From NCBI RefSeq assembly GCF_901411515.1, contig NZ_CABDUX010000002.1, forward strand, positions 620,001 through 684,000: a stretch of 64,000 bases of DNA, written 5' to 3'. Of the stretch, positions 55,421 to 63,539 are shown piece after piece. The position numbers and the translations under genes are program-made. Source of the stretch: Raoultibacter phocaeensis (lineage in GTDB: Bacteria; Actinomycetota; Coriobacteriia; Coriobacteriales; Eggerthellaceae). The notes under the pieces are model-generated. The model saw nothing but the letters and a program-made list of their open reading frames with translations. It had not been told where the DNA came from and made no database searches. How positions within the stretch are numbered: position 1 is the first letter of the stretch; each line of letters begins with the position of its first letter.

Positions 55421-55441
55421 GCAGTTCCGCCTCGATTTTTT
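55402..55441 (+). terminator. Terminator inside the island
   Basis: CGAGGCGGA (55402-55410) pairs with TCCGCCTCG (55426-55434) and is followed by ATTTTTTC. Confidence 0.75.
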
Positions 55442-55585
55442 CTTACGGTTCAGTGATCGATTTGGCGAGTAAAATCAGGCTCATTTGGAACGAATGCGCT
55501 GTGAGACCCGTCCAACCTCGTCTCCATGCCAAAATCGCTTTCACGACGGTTCGATGAAAGTGAGATGCGACGAATAAACTGATGG

Positions 55586-55812
55586 AAAGGAAAGCGCGAA
55601 CGACTACCTCGACTACTGCAGGTGGGCTAGGACGCTGAGCGACGAGACGCTAAAGGCCTACCGGTGCGACCTCCTTTAATTTGTGGAGGGCTCCAAGAAA
55701 ACGGGACGGCCGTTCGATGGTCGGGTCATCTTCGGCTACGTCGCTTATTGCCGATTGCACTATCCGATCCAATCCTCGTGGCGCCTACATAAGTCAAGGC
55801 CGTTCTTCGACA
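55586..55812 (+). pseudogene. Tyrosine recombinase (integrase) remnant
   Basis: One frame reads YLDYCRWARTLSDETLKAYRCDLL, then an in-frame TAA (55677-55679), then FVEGSKKTGRPFDG, GYVAYCRLHYPIQSSW and HKSRPFF. This is the N-terminal SAM-like core-binding domain of XerC-type integrases, recognisable through the stop. No start codon and no catalytic domain (R..HxxR..Y) remain. Its 3' end overlaps the end of gajB on the other strand by about 50 bases, so gajB probably arrived or was rearranged at this point. Confidence 0.7.
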
Positions 55813-57388
55813 GAAATGGAGAAGGTAGCGCGGTCTTCACGCGACCGGAGCTATTCGTTCTCGTTGTTCCGAGTACGAGGTAGCATTCCTTGATAGCCCG
55901 CGTGATGCCAACGTAGTGGAGATTGAGCGCTTGCTGAGTTTCTGCCGGATCAGGTCCCTGCGGTCTGAACATCGGCATGATGCTCTCGTAGGCCTCTAAG
56001 TGGAACACAATGTCGAACTCCAGTCCTTTTGCCTTATGAAGCGTCATAAGGTTGACTTCGCCCTCTCCCAAAGGGGAATAGTCGTTTGCCAACCGCTCGG
56101 GATCGCCCAGCTCGCAGAAGAGCACGGCGGCCAAGCCAATGGGTCTTTCGTTATAGCACGCCATGCTGGCGAGTTCGATCATCTTATCGATTTCGCCCCG
56201 CAGCATGCCTGTAGGCGTGTCGAATAAGTCGCAGGTGATCGAAAGAGCCTTCCTGTATTGACGATCGTCTTCTTCTTCCGAGAAGTAGCGTCGCACGAAA
56301 CTCGTGAGGGCACCATTTTCAGCGAAATAGCTTGTGAGCATATCGTCCAGCATCTTGGCTTGGCTGCTGCCGTGATCTTCAAGTGCGGTGCTGGTGGCGA
56401 TACGATACGGAACATCGACGCTCTGTGCCACCTTGGCAAGCGTTCTGTTCGTTCGAGCAAGAATCGCTACTCTCCCTAGATGTTCGACACCGTTCCTCTC
56501 CATTATCCCTGGAAGTCTTGCGCAGATCGCCCGAGCGATCTGTTCCTCGCCGCCGGGCACTCGGGCTTCAACGACCCTTTTGTCTTCCGGAGGAACTCCC
56601 CTGACACCTATCCCGAGTAGTTTCAAAGAGTAGTCGGAGATTGACTTGTGGCAACGAAAGTTCTGCGTGATCGACATGTGTTGGAATGAGTCGCCGGTCG
56701 CAAGCTCCCTCAGGAATCTCGACTTTTTACCAGCGAAACCGTATATGGCCTGGTCGAGATCTCCGACAGCGGTTCCGACTAGACCAATCGCGACAAGTTC
56801 GGTGAAAAAACCGTGTTGGGATTCGCCGCAGTCCTGGTACTCGTCGATGAAAACTTGGGTGTACCTAGCTTTGATGTAACGTCGGCACGCCTGCGAACGC
56901 TTAAGGATGCGCAGGGCGGTTTCGCCGACGACTTCTAGAAAGATTAGACCGTCACGCAACGCGTTGAACAGGAGTTCTTCCGACTCGACGGTTAAAGGCC
57001 GTTTCGCGGAAGACAGTTCGCCGTATTCCGGATGGTCGCAAAGCTTGCAGATCTCGAAATCGGTCGGCATGCGGATGAGATGTCCTCCGAACTTCACGAT
57101 GATCTCCGAGATAAAGAACCTGTCTATGGTACCAAAGAATGAGCGGCTGCCTGCGACACCCTTCCGAGCGCACCGTTCTTTGAGTTCGTTGCTGGCCTTG
57201 TTCGTGAACGATATAGCGATTATTCCTTGGAACGGACGCAGGTTTCGGGTTGCAGCGGTAATCTTCTCGACCATTACAAACGTCTTCCCGCTGCCAGGAC
57301 GAGCCGTGATGACGAGGTTCCCGTCGTATGCGATGGCCTCCGCTTGTTCGAGCGTAGCCGTGTAGGCTCCCCCTCCCATCTCACTCAT
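55760..57388 (-). CDS. gajB: Gabija system helicase GajB (UvrD/Rep-like)
   Basis: A superfamily 1 helicase of 542 residues. Walker A is ARPGSGKTF (29-36), motif Ia SFTNKASNELKERC, Walker B QVFIDEYQDCGESQ, then GDLDQAIYGFAG, TQNFRC and the C-terminal LMTLHKAKGLEFDIVF and YVGITRA. Downstream of a GajA-type nuclease it forms the two-gene Gabija anti-phage system, in which GajB is thought to sense DNA ends and activate the complex. The ATG at 57388 overlaps the gajA stop by 8 bases. Annotated frames may begin at the TTG at 57397. Confidence 0.9.
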   Translation of the reverse strand: MSEMGGGAYTATLEQAEAIAYDGNLVITARPGSGKTFVMVEKITAATRNLRPFQGIIAISFTNKASNELKERCARKGVAGSRSFFGTIDRFFISEIIVKFGGHLIRMPTDFEICKLCDHPEYGELSSAKRPLTVESEELLFNALRDGLIFLEVVGETALRILKRSQACRRYIKARYTQVFIDEYQDCGESQHGFFTELVAIGLVGTAVGDLDQAIYGFAGKKSRFLRELATGDSFQHMSITQNFRCHKSISDYSLKLLGIGVRGVPPEDKRVVEARVPGGEEQIARAICARLPGIMERNGVEHLGRVAILARTNRTLAKVAQSVDVPYRIATSTALEDHGSSQAKMLDDMLTSYFAENGALTSFVRRYFSEEEDDRQYRKALSITCDLFDTPTGMLRGEIDKMIELASMACYNERPIGLAAVLFCELGDPERLANDYSPLGEGEVNLMTLHKAKGLEFDIVFHLEAYESIMPMFRPQGPDPAETQQALNLHYVGITRAIKECYLVLGTTRTNSSGRVKTALPSPFLSKNGLDLCRRHEDWIG

Positions 57389-59159
57389 TGAATGCAACCT
57401 CTACGGCGCACGGGACGGATCCAATGACCGCGTCCCTGACGAACTCGAGTGGTTCCACGATGCTGCTTCCCTTAAGGGACTTGATCGATTCTTGGTTCTC
57501 AGCAAGGAACTTGTACATGTTCTCCGCCTTTTTCGCCTGCATTACTTTAACTAAGTCCTCTTGATCGCTTGTTTTGTAATAATCTTCGAGCGTCTCCACC
57601 AAAGAACTGTCTGCCAGGTCTCCCTCGAGATCTGATCCTGCGACGAAGAAGCCGATCTCTGCGAGCCCGGATGTTAGGGTGTTTGCACAATTTCGAACAT
57701 CATCTGGCACCCGATCAAGACTGGAATCCCAAGTCAGACACTTGAGGTAATCATGGACATACAGATCGAGCAAGGGAGACTCGCCTTGCTTAAAGTCGGC
57801 GTAAATCCCCATGAGGCGAGTGAGGCCTGCATAGTAACTCTTCTTTTTGCCGCCCTCAGTTTTCACGAATATATCGTTGTCGGTTCGTATGGCGTACGGA
57901 ATCTCCAAAGCTTTGCATATCTTCGCGTACGGCTTGAATCCGACGCCGTCGACGGACAGTACCGTGGCATTAAGTCGATCGAGGTCGATGCCTATCGATT
58001 CTGAGAGTGCTGTGTAGAGAAGCTTCTCCGATATCCCTTCCACAAGGAGTATCCCGTTCGAGAAATACGCTTCGGATGAGATCGCGTTGATCCTATAGCC
58101 GAAATCGTCGAACGCTACCTTTGTGGTGTCGCTGCATCCCCCGGCCGAAGCCGTGCACCTTCCATTCTTTTCGTAGAGTCGGGCTATCTCTTTCGGGGTG
58201 AACGCAGAGGCGATGTGAGGCGAATGCGTCGTGACGAATACTTGTTCCTTGAACTTATTGCGAAGGTAGTCGGACATTTTTCTCTGCTGATGTGGGTGGA
58301 GATGGGCTTCGGGCTCTTCTACGGCGAACATGGTCACTTTGTCTATACTTCTTGAGATGTTCTGCTGCGCGATCCATGTCGCTAAGAACACCTGGTTGTT
58401 TCGTCCGTCGCCGCCGAGGGCGATGGGGAGGCTTTCGGCGGTGTAGGAGAGGACGAGGTTGTCGAGGAGCGTGCTCGCGTCTTTGCTGCCTGCGACGAAG
58501 GACACCGTTTGATTGCTGTTCTGTATGGACAGATCCGAAAGCTCCTTGTTGACCGTGGTTAGGGATTCTTTGACGAAGTTGAGCTCTCCCACCGTTTCGT
58601 TTATCCCGTTAAGAAGCCCCTGTATCTTCATCGTATCTTCATCATCGCTTCGAGCCTGAGCCTCTTCCAGGTTTTCTTTTGCGCGGCTGAGGATTTTAGT
58701 TTTCTCTCTACGAAGGAAGGCTCCAAGATCCCTGTTGCTCTTCACGTATTCCAAGTTCAAAGACTTCAGGTAGGTGCGCCCGGGAAGTGCTCGCATGTTC
58801 TCTTCGTTGAATCCGGTGTAAATCTCGTATTCTCCCGTTTTGCTATTGCGGTACCTCACGAGAAGCGTACCGTCATCGTCGACACCACCACCAAACTCGC
58901 TCACAAGGCAATCCTCGTGCACGTCCTTCAGCTTGGCGGTGATCTCTATCTTCTCCGCTCTTGTATAAACGTTGTAGTCGCTGTCGAGCAGCTCCAGATC
59001 GCGGGCGCTGAGACTTTTGTCGAAGAGAATCCGCAAAGCGTAGATGAGATTGGTTTTCCCAACGTCGTTGGCACCGATAACGAGCGTTTGTCGAGCGAAG
59101 CAGACCGTCTCGTCGTCGAAGTTCCTGAATCCTTTGATGCGCACGCTCTCAATCCTCAT
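57381..59159 (-). CDS. gajA: Gabija system nuclease GajA (OLD family ATPase-TOPRIM)
   Basis: The 592-residue protein begins with an SMC-like ATPase half (IKGFRNFDDETV, Walker A GANDVGKTN near residues 29-37). A coiled insertion follows, then the signature/Walker B region FAVEEPEAHLHPHQQ and TTHSPHIAS. The C-terminal TOPRIM nuclease domain starts at GILLVEGISEKLL and has the acidic RTDND. GajA nicks DNA when nucleotides are depleted by phage. GGAGGGG before the ATG at 59159 sets the start. gajB follows, overlapping. Confidence 0.9.
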   Translation of the reverse strand: MRIESVRIKGFRNFDDETVCFARQTLVIGANDVGKTNLIYALRILFDKSLSARDLELLDSDYNVYTRAEKIEITAKLKDVHEDCLVSEFGGGVDDDGTLLVRYRNSKTGEYEIYTGFNEENMRALPGRTYLKSLNLEYVKSNRDLGAFLRREKTKILSRAKENLEEAQARSDDEDTMKIQGLLNGINETVGELNFVKESLTTVNKELSDLSIQNSNQTVSFVAGSKDASTLLDNLVLSYTAESLPIALGGDGRNNQVFLATWIAQQNISRSIDKVTMFAVEEPEAHLHPHQQRKMSDYLRNKFKEQVFVTTHSPHIASAFTPKEIARLYEKNGRCTASAGGCSDTTKVAFDDFGYRINAISSEAYFSNGILLVEGISEKLLYTALSESIGIDLDRLNATVLSVDGVGFKPYAKICKALEIPYAIRTDNDIFVKTEGGKKKSYYAGLTRLMGIYADFKQGESPLLDLYVHDYLKCLTWDSSLDRVPDDVRNCANTLTSGLAEIGFFVAGSDLEGDLADSSLVETLEDYYKTSDQEDLVKVMQAKKAENMYKFLAENQESIKSLKGSSIVEPLEFVRDAVIGSVPCAVEVAFNE

Positions 59160-59304
59160 GACCCCTCCGATCTTGAACTGCGGATTAAGGTAGAAACGCA
59201 GTGTTTTCCTCATTTTATCATCAAGCGGAAACTGGAAGGGATCTTCGCTCTTGCCATGATCATGCCGCGTCTATCGCTATCAGCATAGCGCCTCGCCTTT
59301 TGTT

Positions 59305-59670
59305 TTAAGCGCCAAGCAGAGTTGCGAAATTCTGTTGGTAAAGTTGCTCGACGATGACAGGCGTAATTGGGATCAAGAAAACCGGGAACACGCGATTAGG
59401 CTCGCAGACGAACCAGAAAATGAAGGCTACTGGAGTGACGACGATAATCAACGCTACGGAAGAGATTTTTCTCCATATGCAACTAGGGTGTCCAGCTGTC
59501 AAAGCCTGGTACATGATGGCGCATTGCGAAAACGCCTCGCCGATCAGTTCTTTGAGGCTATAATCTGGGTATTCAAACTTGTAGACGATCTTCGTTATAC
59601 AGAAAATGAATAGGCAGGCTAATCCTTTAATTATGCCTTCGTTCAGGAATATAGAGGCGATGCTTAGCAT
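59305..59670 (-). CDS. Small membrane protein upstream of gajA
   Basis: A 121-residue protein with about three hydrophobic helices (IIKGLACLFIFCITKIVY, SVALIIVVTPVAFIFWFVC, VFPVFLIPITPVIV). AAAGGG lies 7 bases before the ATG at 59670; the frame is open up to 59772. The gene is AT-richer than the chromosome. It is read in the same direction as gajAB, 145 bases upstream of gajA. I recognise no family; it could be an accessory gene of the island or an unrelated remnant. Confidence 0.55.
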   Translation of the reverse strand: MLSIASIFLNEGIIKGLACLFIFCITKIVYKFEYPDYSLKELIGEAFSQCAIMYQALTAGHPSCIWRKISSVALIIVVTPVAFIFWFVCEPNRVFPVFLIPITPVIVEQLYQQNFATLLGA

Positions 59671-59772
59671 CTCGAAGCCCTTTCGATCAGAAGCATTCGA
59701 TACAAGTGACCGCTTTCTCTCGAAAATCGGAACATATCGACCGTATTCGTTATAAATCCTGATAAAACGCAT

Positions 59773-60075
59773 GTCAAGCGTTTTGAACAGCTAAAGATTA
59801 ACACCGCCAAGGATGCAAAAGATGCGCCGGGATTTTGCATATGTTTTGATAATCGTTAAACTGATTGCGAAACTCGTAACCGGAATCGCGAAGCATCTCT
59901 TTAACCCAAAATGGCTCATATGTCATCTTAGAAAAGCTATTTACGCAGGTGCGAGCTGAGTCGATCAGGAAAGGCTGCTTACAAGCAAATCGAATGAATC
60001 GGTGCAACTGCTATGCATATAGGCTCTCATCAAGTGTTATAGCGCTTCTTCGAAATGTGATTATTTATGTGCTGC
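59773..60075. other. AT-rich right end of the island
   Basis: About 300 bases, AT-rich, with a 69-codon minus-strand frame (59798-60007) that lacks a ribosome site or motif. I see no gene. Confidence 0.45.
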
Positions 60076-60097
60076 TGGGAGCAGGATGTCGCAGGTT
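60076..60097 (+). repeat. Right junction direct repeat (attR-like)
   Basis: TGGGAG, six bases (CAGGAT) and GTCGCAGGTT, the partner of 53632-53653. This copy has the bases that pair properly in the tRNA, so it is the original chromosomal side. Confidence 0.7.
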
Positions 60098-60118
60098 CGA
60101 ATCCTGTCGTCCCGACCA
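60076..60118 (+). pseudogene. 3' half of the disrupted tRNA-Pro
   Basis: The sequence gives the end of the anticodon loop, 3' anticodon stem GCAGG, variable loop, T-arm GCAGG-TTCGAAT-CCTGT, acceptor CGTCCCG, A and CCA. It completes the 5' half at 53598-53637 exactly. It has no 5' part here. Confidence 0.88.
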
Positions 60119-60154
60119 TTTAAGGAGTGCCATCATCAGATGGCACTCCTTAAA
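60119..60154 (+). terminator. Hairpin after the tRNA-Pro 3' half
   Basis: A perfect 16-bp stem (60119-60134 with 60139-60154) around ATCA begins right after CCA. It is probably the native processing or termination hairpin of the split tRNA gene, although no T-run follows. Confidence 0.65.
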
Positions 60155-60346
60155 TGCTTCTGGGCACCGATTCTATTCCATGGGACTGTTTTGCTTGACG
60201 AAAGCGTGCATTAAAAAAATGCATATCTCAAAGACCATGCGAAGACTGCAGTGTAGGCATTCAGTTGGTGTTTGATCGGGAAAATACCCGTACCATGCAT
60301 TTCTTCCTTGACACTCGTTTTCTGCTTCCAGAAAAGAACGCTAGTC

Positions 60347-60352
60347 TATACT
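60347..60352 (+). promoter_or_regulatory. -10 box of the phosphotransferase gene
   Basis: TATACT lies 87 bases before the ATG. No clear -35 box is placed at 16-18 bp; TTGACA at 60308-60313 is too far away. Confidence 0.4.
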
Positions 60353-60438
60353 GTGTTGATGCAACGCTTTAGGTCGGGTAACTTGATTGCAGAACTGTAG
60401 GTGAGCTTCTTGATGGCGCAGAATGCGATGATCGTCCG

Positions 60439-61314
60439 ATGATGGAGAATTCCGTACAGAGAGAAAAAGAGATCGAGATCGTCAAACGGTTATCCGGAGT
60501 CTCTGACGAGAGCCGCATCGAGGTGAGCGAAATTGGGTGGACGAGCCGCGTCTATCTCGTCGACAAAGGGAAAATCGTTTTCAAATTCCCGCGGACCCCA
60601 GAGTTCAGGAGCGAATGCGCGCAAGAGGTAGCCGTGCTCGAAGTGTTGAAAAAGCACCGTTTCAACGTCGGTACCCCTGTTCTGGCTTGGACGGCGCATG
60701 ACAACGAGTACTTTGGCTTTTACGGCGTAGAGGGTAAGCCGCTCAAAGACGCCATCCGTACCTTACCTGATCAGGAAAAGAGAGCCATCGGTACGCAGAT
60801 AGGCCAATTCTTGAAGCAGCTCCACAGCATAACGGATTACGGTGAAGCTCGATCTCAAACCCTCGAGGAGCAAATTGTCGAATACTCAGAGATGTATAGG
60901 GCCGACAGGGGTTTGCTCGAAACCTTTTTCAGCGAATCGGAGCTGAGTCGCATCGACGATTTTTTCGCTGATGACGTCGTGCGCTGCATGGGGGGAGGAA
61001 GCGATCTTGTTTTCAGCCACGGGGATCTCGATTGCAACAACGTCTTGGTAGACGATGAAAACCAGGTAGGCGTCATCGATTTCGGCGATGCAGGGCTCTA
61101 CGATAGGTCGCAAGATTTCAGGGGGATGGACGATCGGGTGGTGCGGACCGCTATGATGGAAGCGTACGGCGGCGGCGAAATCTTGAGCCTTGAGGCGGCG
61201 GAGGCCACAGCGAAGATGATCGATGTTCTTAACGTGCCCTATCTCATTAAAAACAGGAGCGCTGCCGAACGCGATGAATGCGTAAAGCGAATAAAAGAAT
61301 GGCTCTTGCGTTGA
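60439..61314 (+). CDS. Aminoglycoside phosphotransferase-fold kinase
   Basis: The 291-residue protein has the APH/choline kinase fold. It has an ATP-binding Lys in KIVFKFPR, the catalytic loop FSHGDLDCNNVLVDD near residues 192-206 (HGDxxxxN) and the metal-binding VIDFGDAGLYD. The N-terminal lobe starts with VSEIGWTSRVYLVD. Proteins of this family phosphorylate aminoglycosides, macrolides, homoserine or other small molecules; the substrate cannot be told from sequence alone. It lies just outside the island. Confidence 0.85.
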   Translation: MMENSVQREKEIEIVKRLSGVSDESRIEVSEIGWTSRVYLVDKGKIVFKFPRTPEFRSECAQEVAVLEVLKKHRFNVGTPVLAWTAHDNEYFGFYGVEGKPLKDAIRTLPDQEKRAIGTQIGQFLKQLHSITDYGEARSQTLEEQIVEYSEMYRADRGLLETFFSESELSRIDDFFADDVVRCMGGGSDLVFSHGDLDCNNVLVDDENQVGVIDFGDAGLYDRSQDFRGMDDRVVRTAMMEAYGGGEILSLEAAEATAKMIDVLNVPYLIKNRSAAERDECVKRIKEWLLR

Positions 61315-61342
61315 TAGCTTTGATGGATGCCCGCGAACCTGT

Positions 61343-62518
61343 ATGAATGCGAAAGACGGCATGAAGAAATACCTCCTCAAACGAATGGCGTTCATTCCCC
61401 TCGGAATCGCCGCGTACCTCGTGACGCTCTATGCGCAGGGGCATCCCGATTGGACGGAACAGATGTACAGCCGATCGGTGTACCCGGCGCTTTCGTCTGC
61501 AGTGGGATTTCTTCCCTCGCTCGTGGGGTTTTCGGTTGCCGAGTGGTTCGTGGTGCTATTCATCTTGTTCTGCCTTGGATACATCGTGTATTACCTTCAA
61601 AAGATCATTGCGGCAAAACCATATGGCGCGGATGGTTCCGTAGACGGCGGCGCGCCGATGCCGAACAAAGGCGGACGTGGTATGACGATATACCGCGGGG
61701 CGATGGGGGCAGTTGCGATAGCATGCGTCGTCTACTTCTCTTTTACCGGTCTATGCGGGCTGAATTACTATCGGCACACGTTCACGTATCATTCGGGATA
61801 TGCCATAGAGGAATCGAGCACAGAAGACCTCGAGCGGCTGTGTGCGACCCTTGCCGACGATATGGGGAAGACGAGGGAGGAGATAGGGGATGACGTCGAT
61901 CTGCGCTCACCCGAACCAGGGGAGTTCGCCTTCTACGCGCAGCATTCGGTAACGACGATCCAAGCGCTCGCCGAACGCTATCCCGTGCTTGAAAGACCTC
62001 TCTACTCTGCGCCTAAGCCGGTCTTGTTTTCGGAGTTGATGTCGGATGCGGGTATAGGTGGGGTGTTCTTTCCGTTCACGATGGAGTCCAATATCAATAC
62101 CCAGATGCCCTTCTTCACCGTTCCTTCGACCATGGCACACGAGCTTGCCCATCAGTGCGGGTTCATGCGGGAGGACGAGGCGAATTTCATTTCCTATCTG
62201 GCGTGCATGCAATCAGAGGATGCCCTTATGCGCTACAGCGGGCTGCTCTTGGCGTTCGACCACTCTCTGTCCGCCTTGGGCAAAGCCGATCCGGAGGCCG
62301 CATCGCGCATACGGTCCGGATTGTCTGCGGCGGTGCAACGCGATATGGAGCAGCGTATACGGTTCTGGAACGAGCACGAGGGAGTGCTCACCGACGTTTC
62401 ACGTAACGCGAACGACATGTACCTCAAAGCCAACAAGCAGTCGGATGGGGTTCAAAGCTACGGCAGGATGGTCGATTTGCTGCTAGCCGAGCAAAGGGCA
62501 GCCGACGAACGCAGGTGA
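61343..62518 (+). CDS. DUF3810 membrane protein with HExxH motif
   Basis: The 391-residue protein has three N-terminal membrane helices (about residues 12-30, 55-85 and 115-138) and a large extracellular part with PSTMAHELAHQCGFMREDEANF. The HELAH is a zinc-metalloprotease-like HExxH with a downstream Glu. This arrangement is DUF3810. Peptidase activity is plausible but unproven. It follows the phosphotransferase by 28 bases and may share its transcript. Confidence 0.85.
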   Translation: MNAKDGMKKYLLKRMAFIPLGIAAYLVTLYAQGHPDWTEQMYSRSVYPALSSAVGFLPSLVGFSVAEWFVVLFILFCLGYIVYYLQKIIAAKPYGADGSVDGGAPMPNKGGRGMTIYRGAMGAVAIACVVYFSFTGLCGLNYYRHTFTYHSGYAIEESSTEDLERLCATLADDMGKTREEIGDDVDLRSPEPGEFAFYAQHSVTTIQALAERYPVLERPLYSAPKPVLFSELMSDAGIGGVFFPFTMESNINTQMPFFTVPSTMAHELAHQCGFMREDEANFISYLACMQSEDALMRYSGLLLAFDHSLSALGKADPEAASRIRSGLSAAVQRDMEQRIRFWNEHEGVLTDVSRNANDMYLKANKQSDGVQSYGRMVDLLLAEQRAADERR

Positions 62519-62585
62519 TCGACGGCTTCGGCGACCGGTATACCATCTTTGCGCATAGGGAGCGTTGCTTAGTGATGAGCGGCGC

Positions 62586-63242
62586 TCATGCAAGTTCGCT
62601 GCTCGCTTGGTACCATACCACCTTGCCGCACAGTTCGACCGTATGCTCGTCATCGTCGGTTATGACGATGTCCTTGTGCTCGTCGTTATAGCTTTCCGGG
62701 CTGAGAACAAGCGTGTTGCGGGTGCGGTACATACGCCGCACGACGGCATCGCATCCGTCGATGGAGACGACGGCGATCGAGCCGTTTAGGGGCTCCTTGT
62801 TGGGCGAGACGACTATCACGCAGTTTTTTTCGGGATACACCTTGTTCATGCAATCGCCTTCAACCTCGCATGCGTAGACATCCGGATCGTCGTCAATGAG
62901 AAACTGGGGTACCAACACAAGCTCCTCGCGTGCCTCAAGGTTTTCAGGGTACGAGAAAGGCCCGGCATGAACGCGCCCGCGCAAAGGCACGTAGCCACCG
63001 TCCATTCCTTCGACAGGGCTTGCGCCACGTGGTGCGATTCTCTGACTTTTCTCGGCTACAATATCGGCAGCGGTTATCTCGAAAGCCGCCGCAAGTTTTT
63101 CGATCGCTCCCATTCTCGGTTGAGACCATCCGGTCTCCCATTGGGTCACCGTCGAGCGCGTAACGCCGATTTTTTCCGCAAGCTGCTCCTGCGTCCAATC
63201 GCGCGAGGTTCGAAGCTCCCGTATGTTCGATGCAATAGACAT
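62586..63242 (-). CDS. XRE/S24 repressor-like regulator with altered catalytic dyad
   Basis: The 218-residue protein has an N-terminal helix-turn-helix (NIRELRTSRDWTQEQLAEKIGVTRSTVTQWETGWSQPRMG) and a C-terminal LexA/CI-type S24 domain. Where the family has GDSM the sequence reads VEGDCMNKVYP, so the nucleophile Ser is Cys, and the usual VKR near the end is VRR. Self-cleavage in the normal way is therefore doubtful. A palindrome lies 25 bases upstream. It is divergent from a phage-type regulator at 63540. Confidence 0.9.
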   Translation of the reverse strand: MSIASNIRELRTSRDWTQEQLAEKIGVTRSTVTQWETGWSQPRMGAIEKLAAAFEITAADIVAEKSQRIAPRGASPVEGMDGGYVPLRGRVHAGPFSYPENLEAREELVLVPQFLIDDDPDVYACEVEGDCMNKVYPEKNCVIVVSPNKEPLNGSIAVVSIDGCDAVVRRMYRTRNTLVLSPESYNDEHKDIVITDDDEHTVELCGKVVWYQASSELA

Positions 63243-63266
63243 TTGAACATCCTTACGTCAGGTGTT

Positions 63267-63283
63267 TTATCATTTTATGATAA
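63267..63283. promoter_or_regulatory. Palindromic operator between divergent regulators
   Basis: TTATCA (63267-63272), TTTTA and TGATAA (63278-63283). It overlaps the end of a minus-strand TATAAT (63283-63288) and lies just before a plus-strand TTGACA, so one repressor could control both directions. Confidence 0.65.
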
Positions 63284-63288
63284 TTATA

Positions 63289-63318
63289 TTGACATAGCAA
63301 TGTTAGCCTAGTTAACAT
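63289..63318 (+). promoter_or_regulatory. Divergent plus-strand promoter
   Basis: TTGACA (63289-63294) and TAACAT (63313-63318) are 18 bp apart. The next clear gene is at 63540. The AT-rich leader in between holds a 10-codon frame at 63400-63432 and a TATACT at 63480-63485. Confidence 0.5.
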
Positions 63319-63539
63319 ATGCAGACGAGCATGCTTCAGAAAAGGAATTAAAAAAGACCGACCAAAAACGTGAACTGCAACGATTAGAAGGGTTCTAGCA
63401 ATGCAAATACAAGAATTCATGGGACACGCATGAGCAGAAACAATAACAATGCTCGTCCAGATATGTTAAATAAATTAACTATACTGCATAACAAATGAAA
63501 CAAGAAAGTCCGATAAGAAATCAAAGGGGGCAGAACCAT

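Larger units (their letters stand above)
53638..60081. mobile_element. Integrated 6.4-kb defense island in tRNA-Pro
   Basis: The two halves of one tRNA-Pro gene bracket this segment. It holds a toxin-antitoxin pair, an intact tRNA-Pro of the same anticodon, a broken tyrosine integrase and a Gabija system with a small membrane protein. Several intergenic parts and the membrane protein gene are richer in A and T than the flanks. No complete integrase, relaxase or structural gene remains, so it appears immobile. Confidence 0.8.

Noticed and set aside
60439-61314. Antibiotic resistance gene carried by the island
   Set aside because: It lies outside the right junction, and the fold alone does not show aminoglycoside activity.
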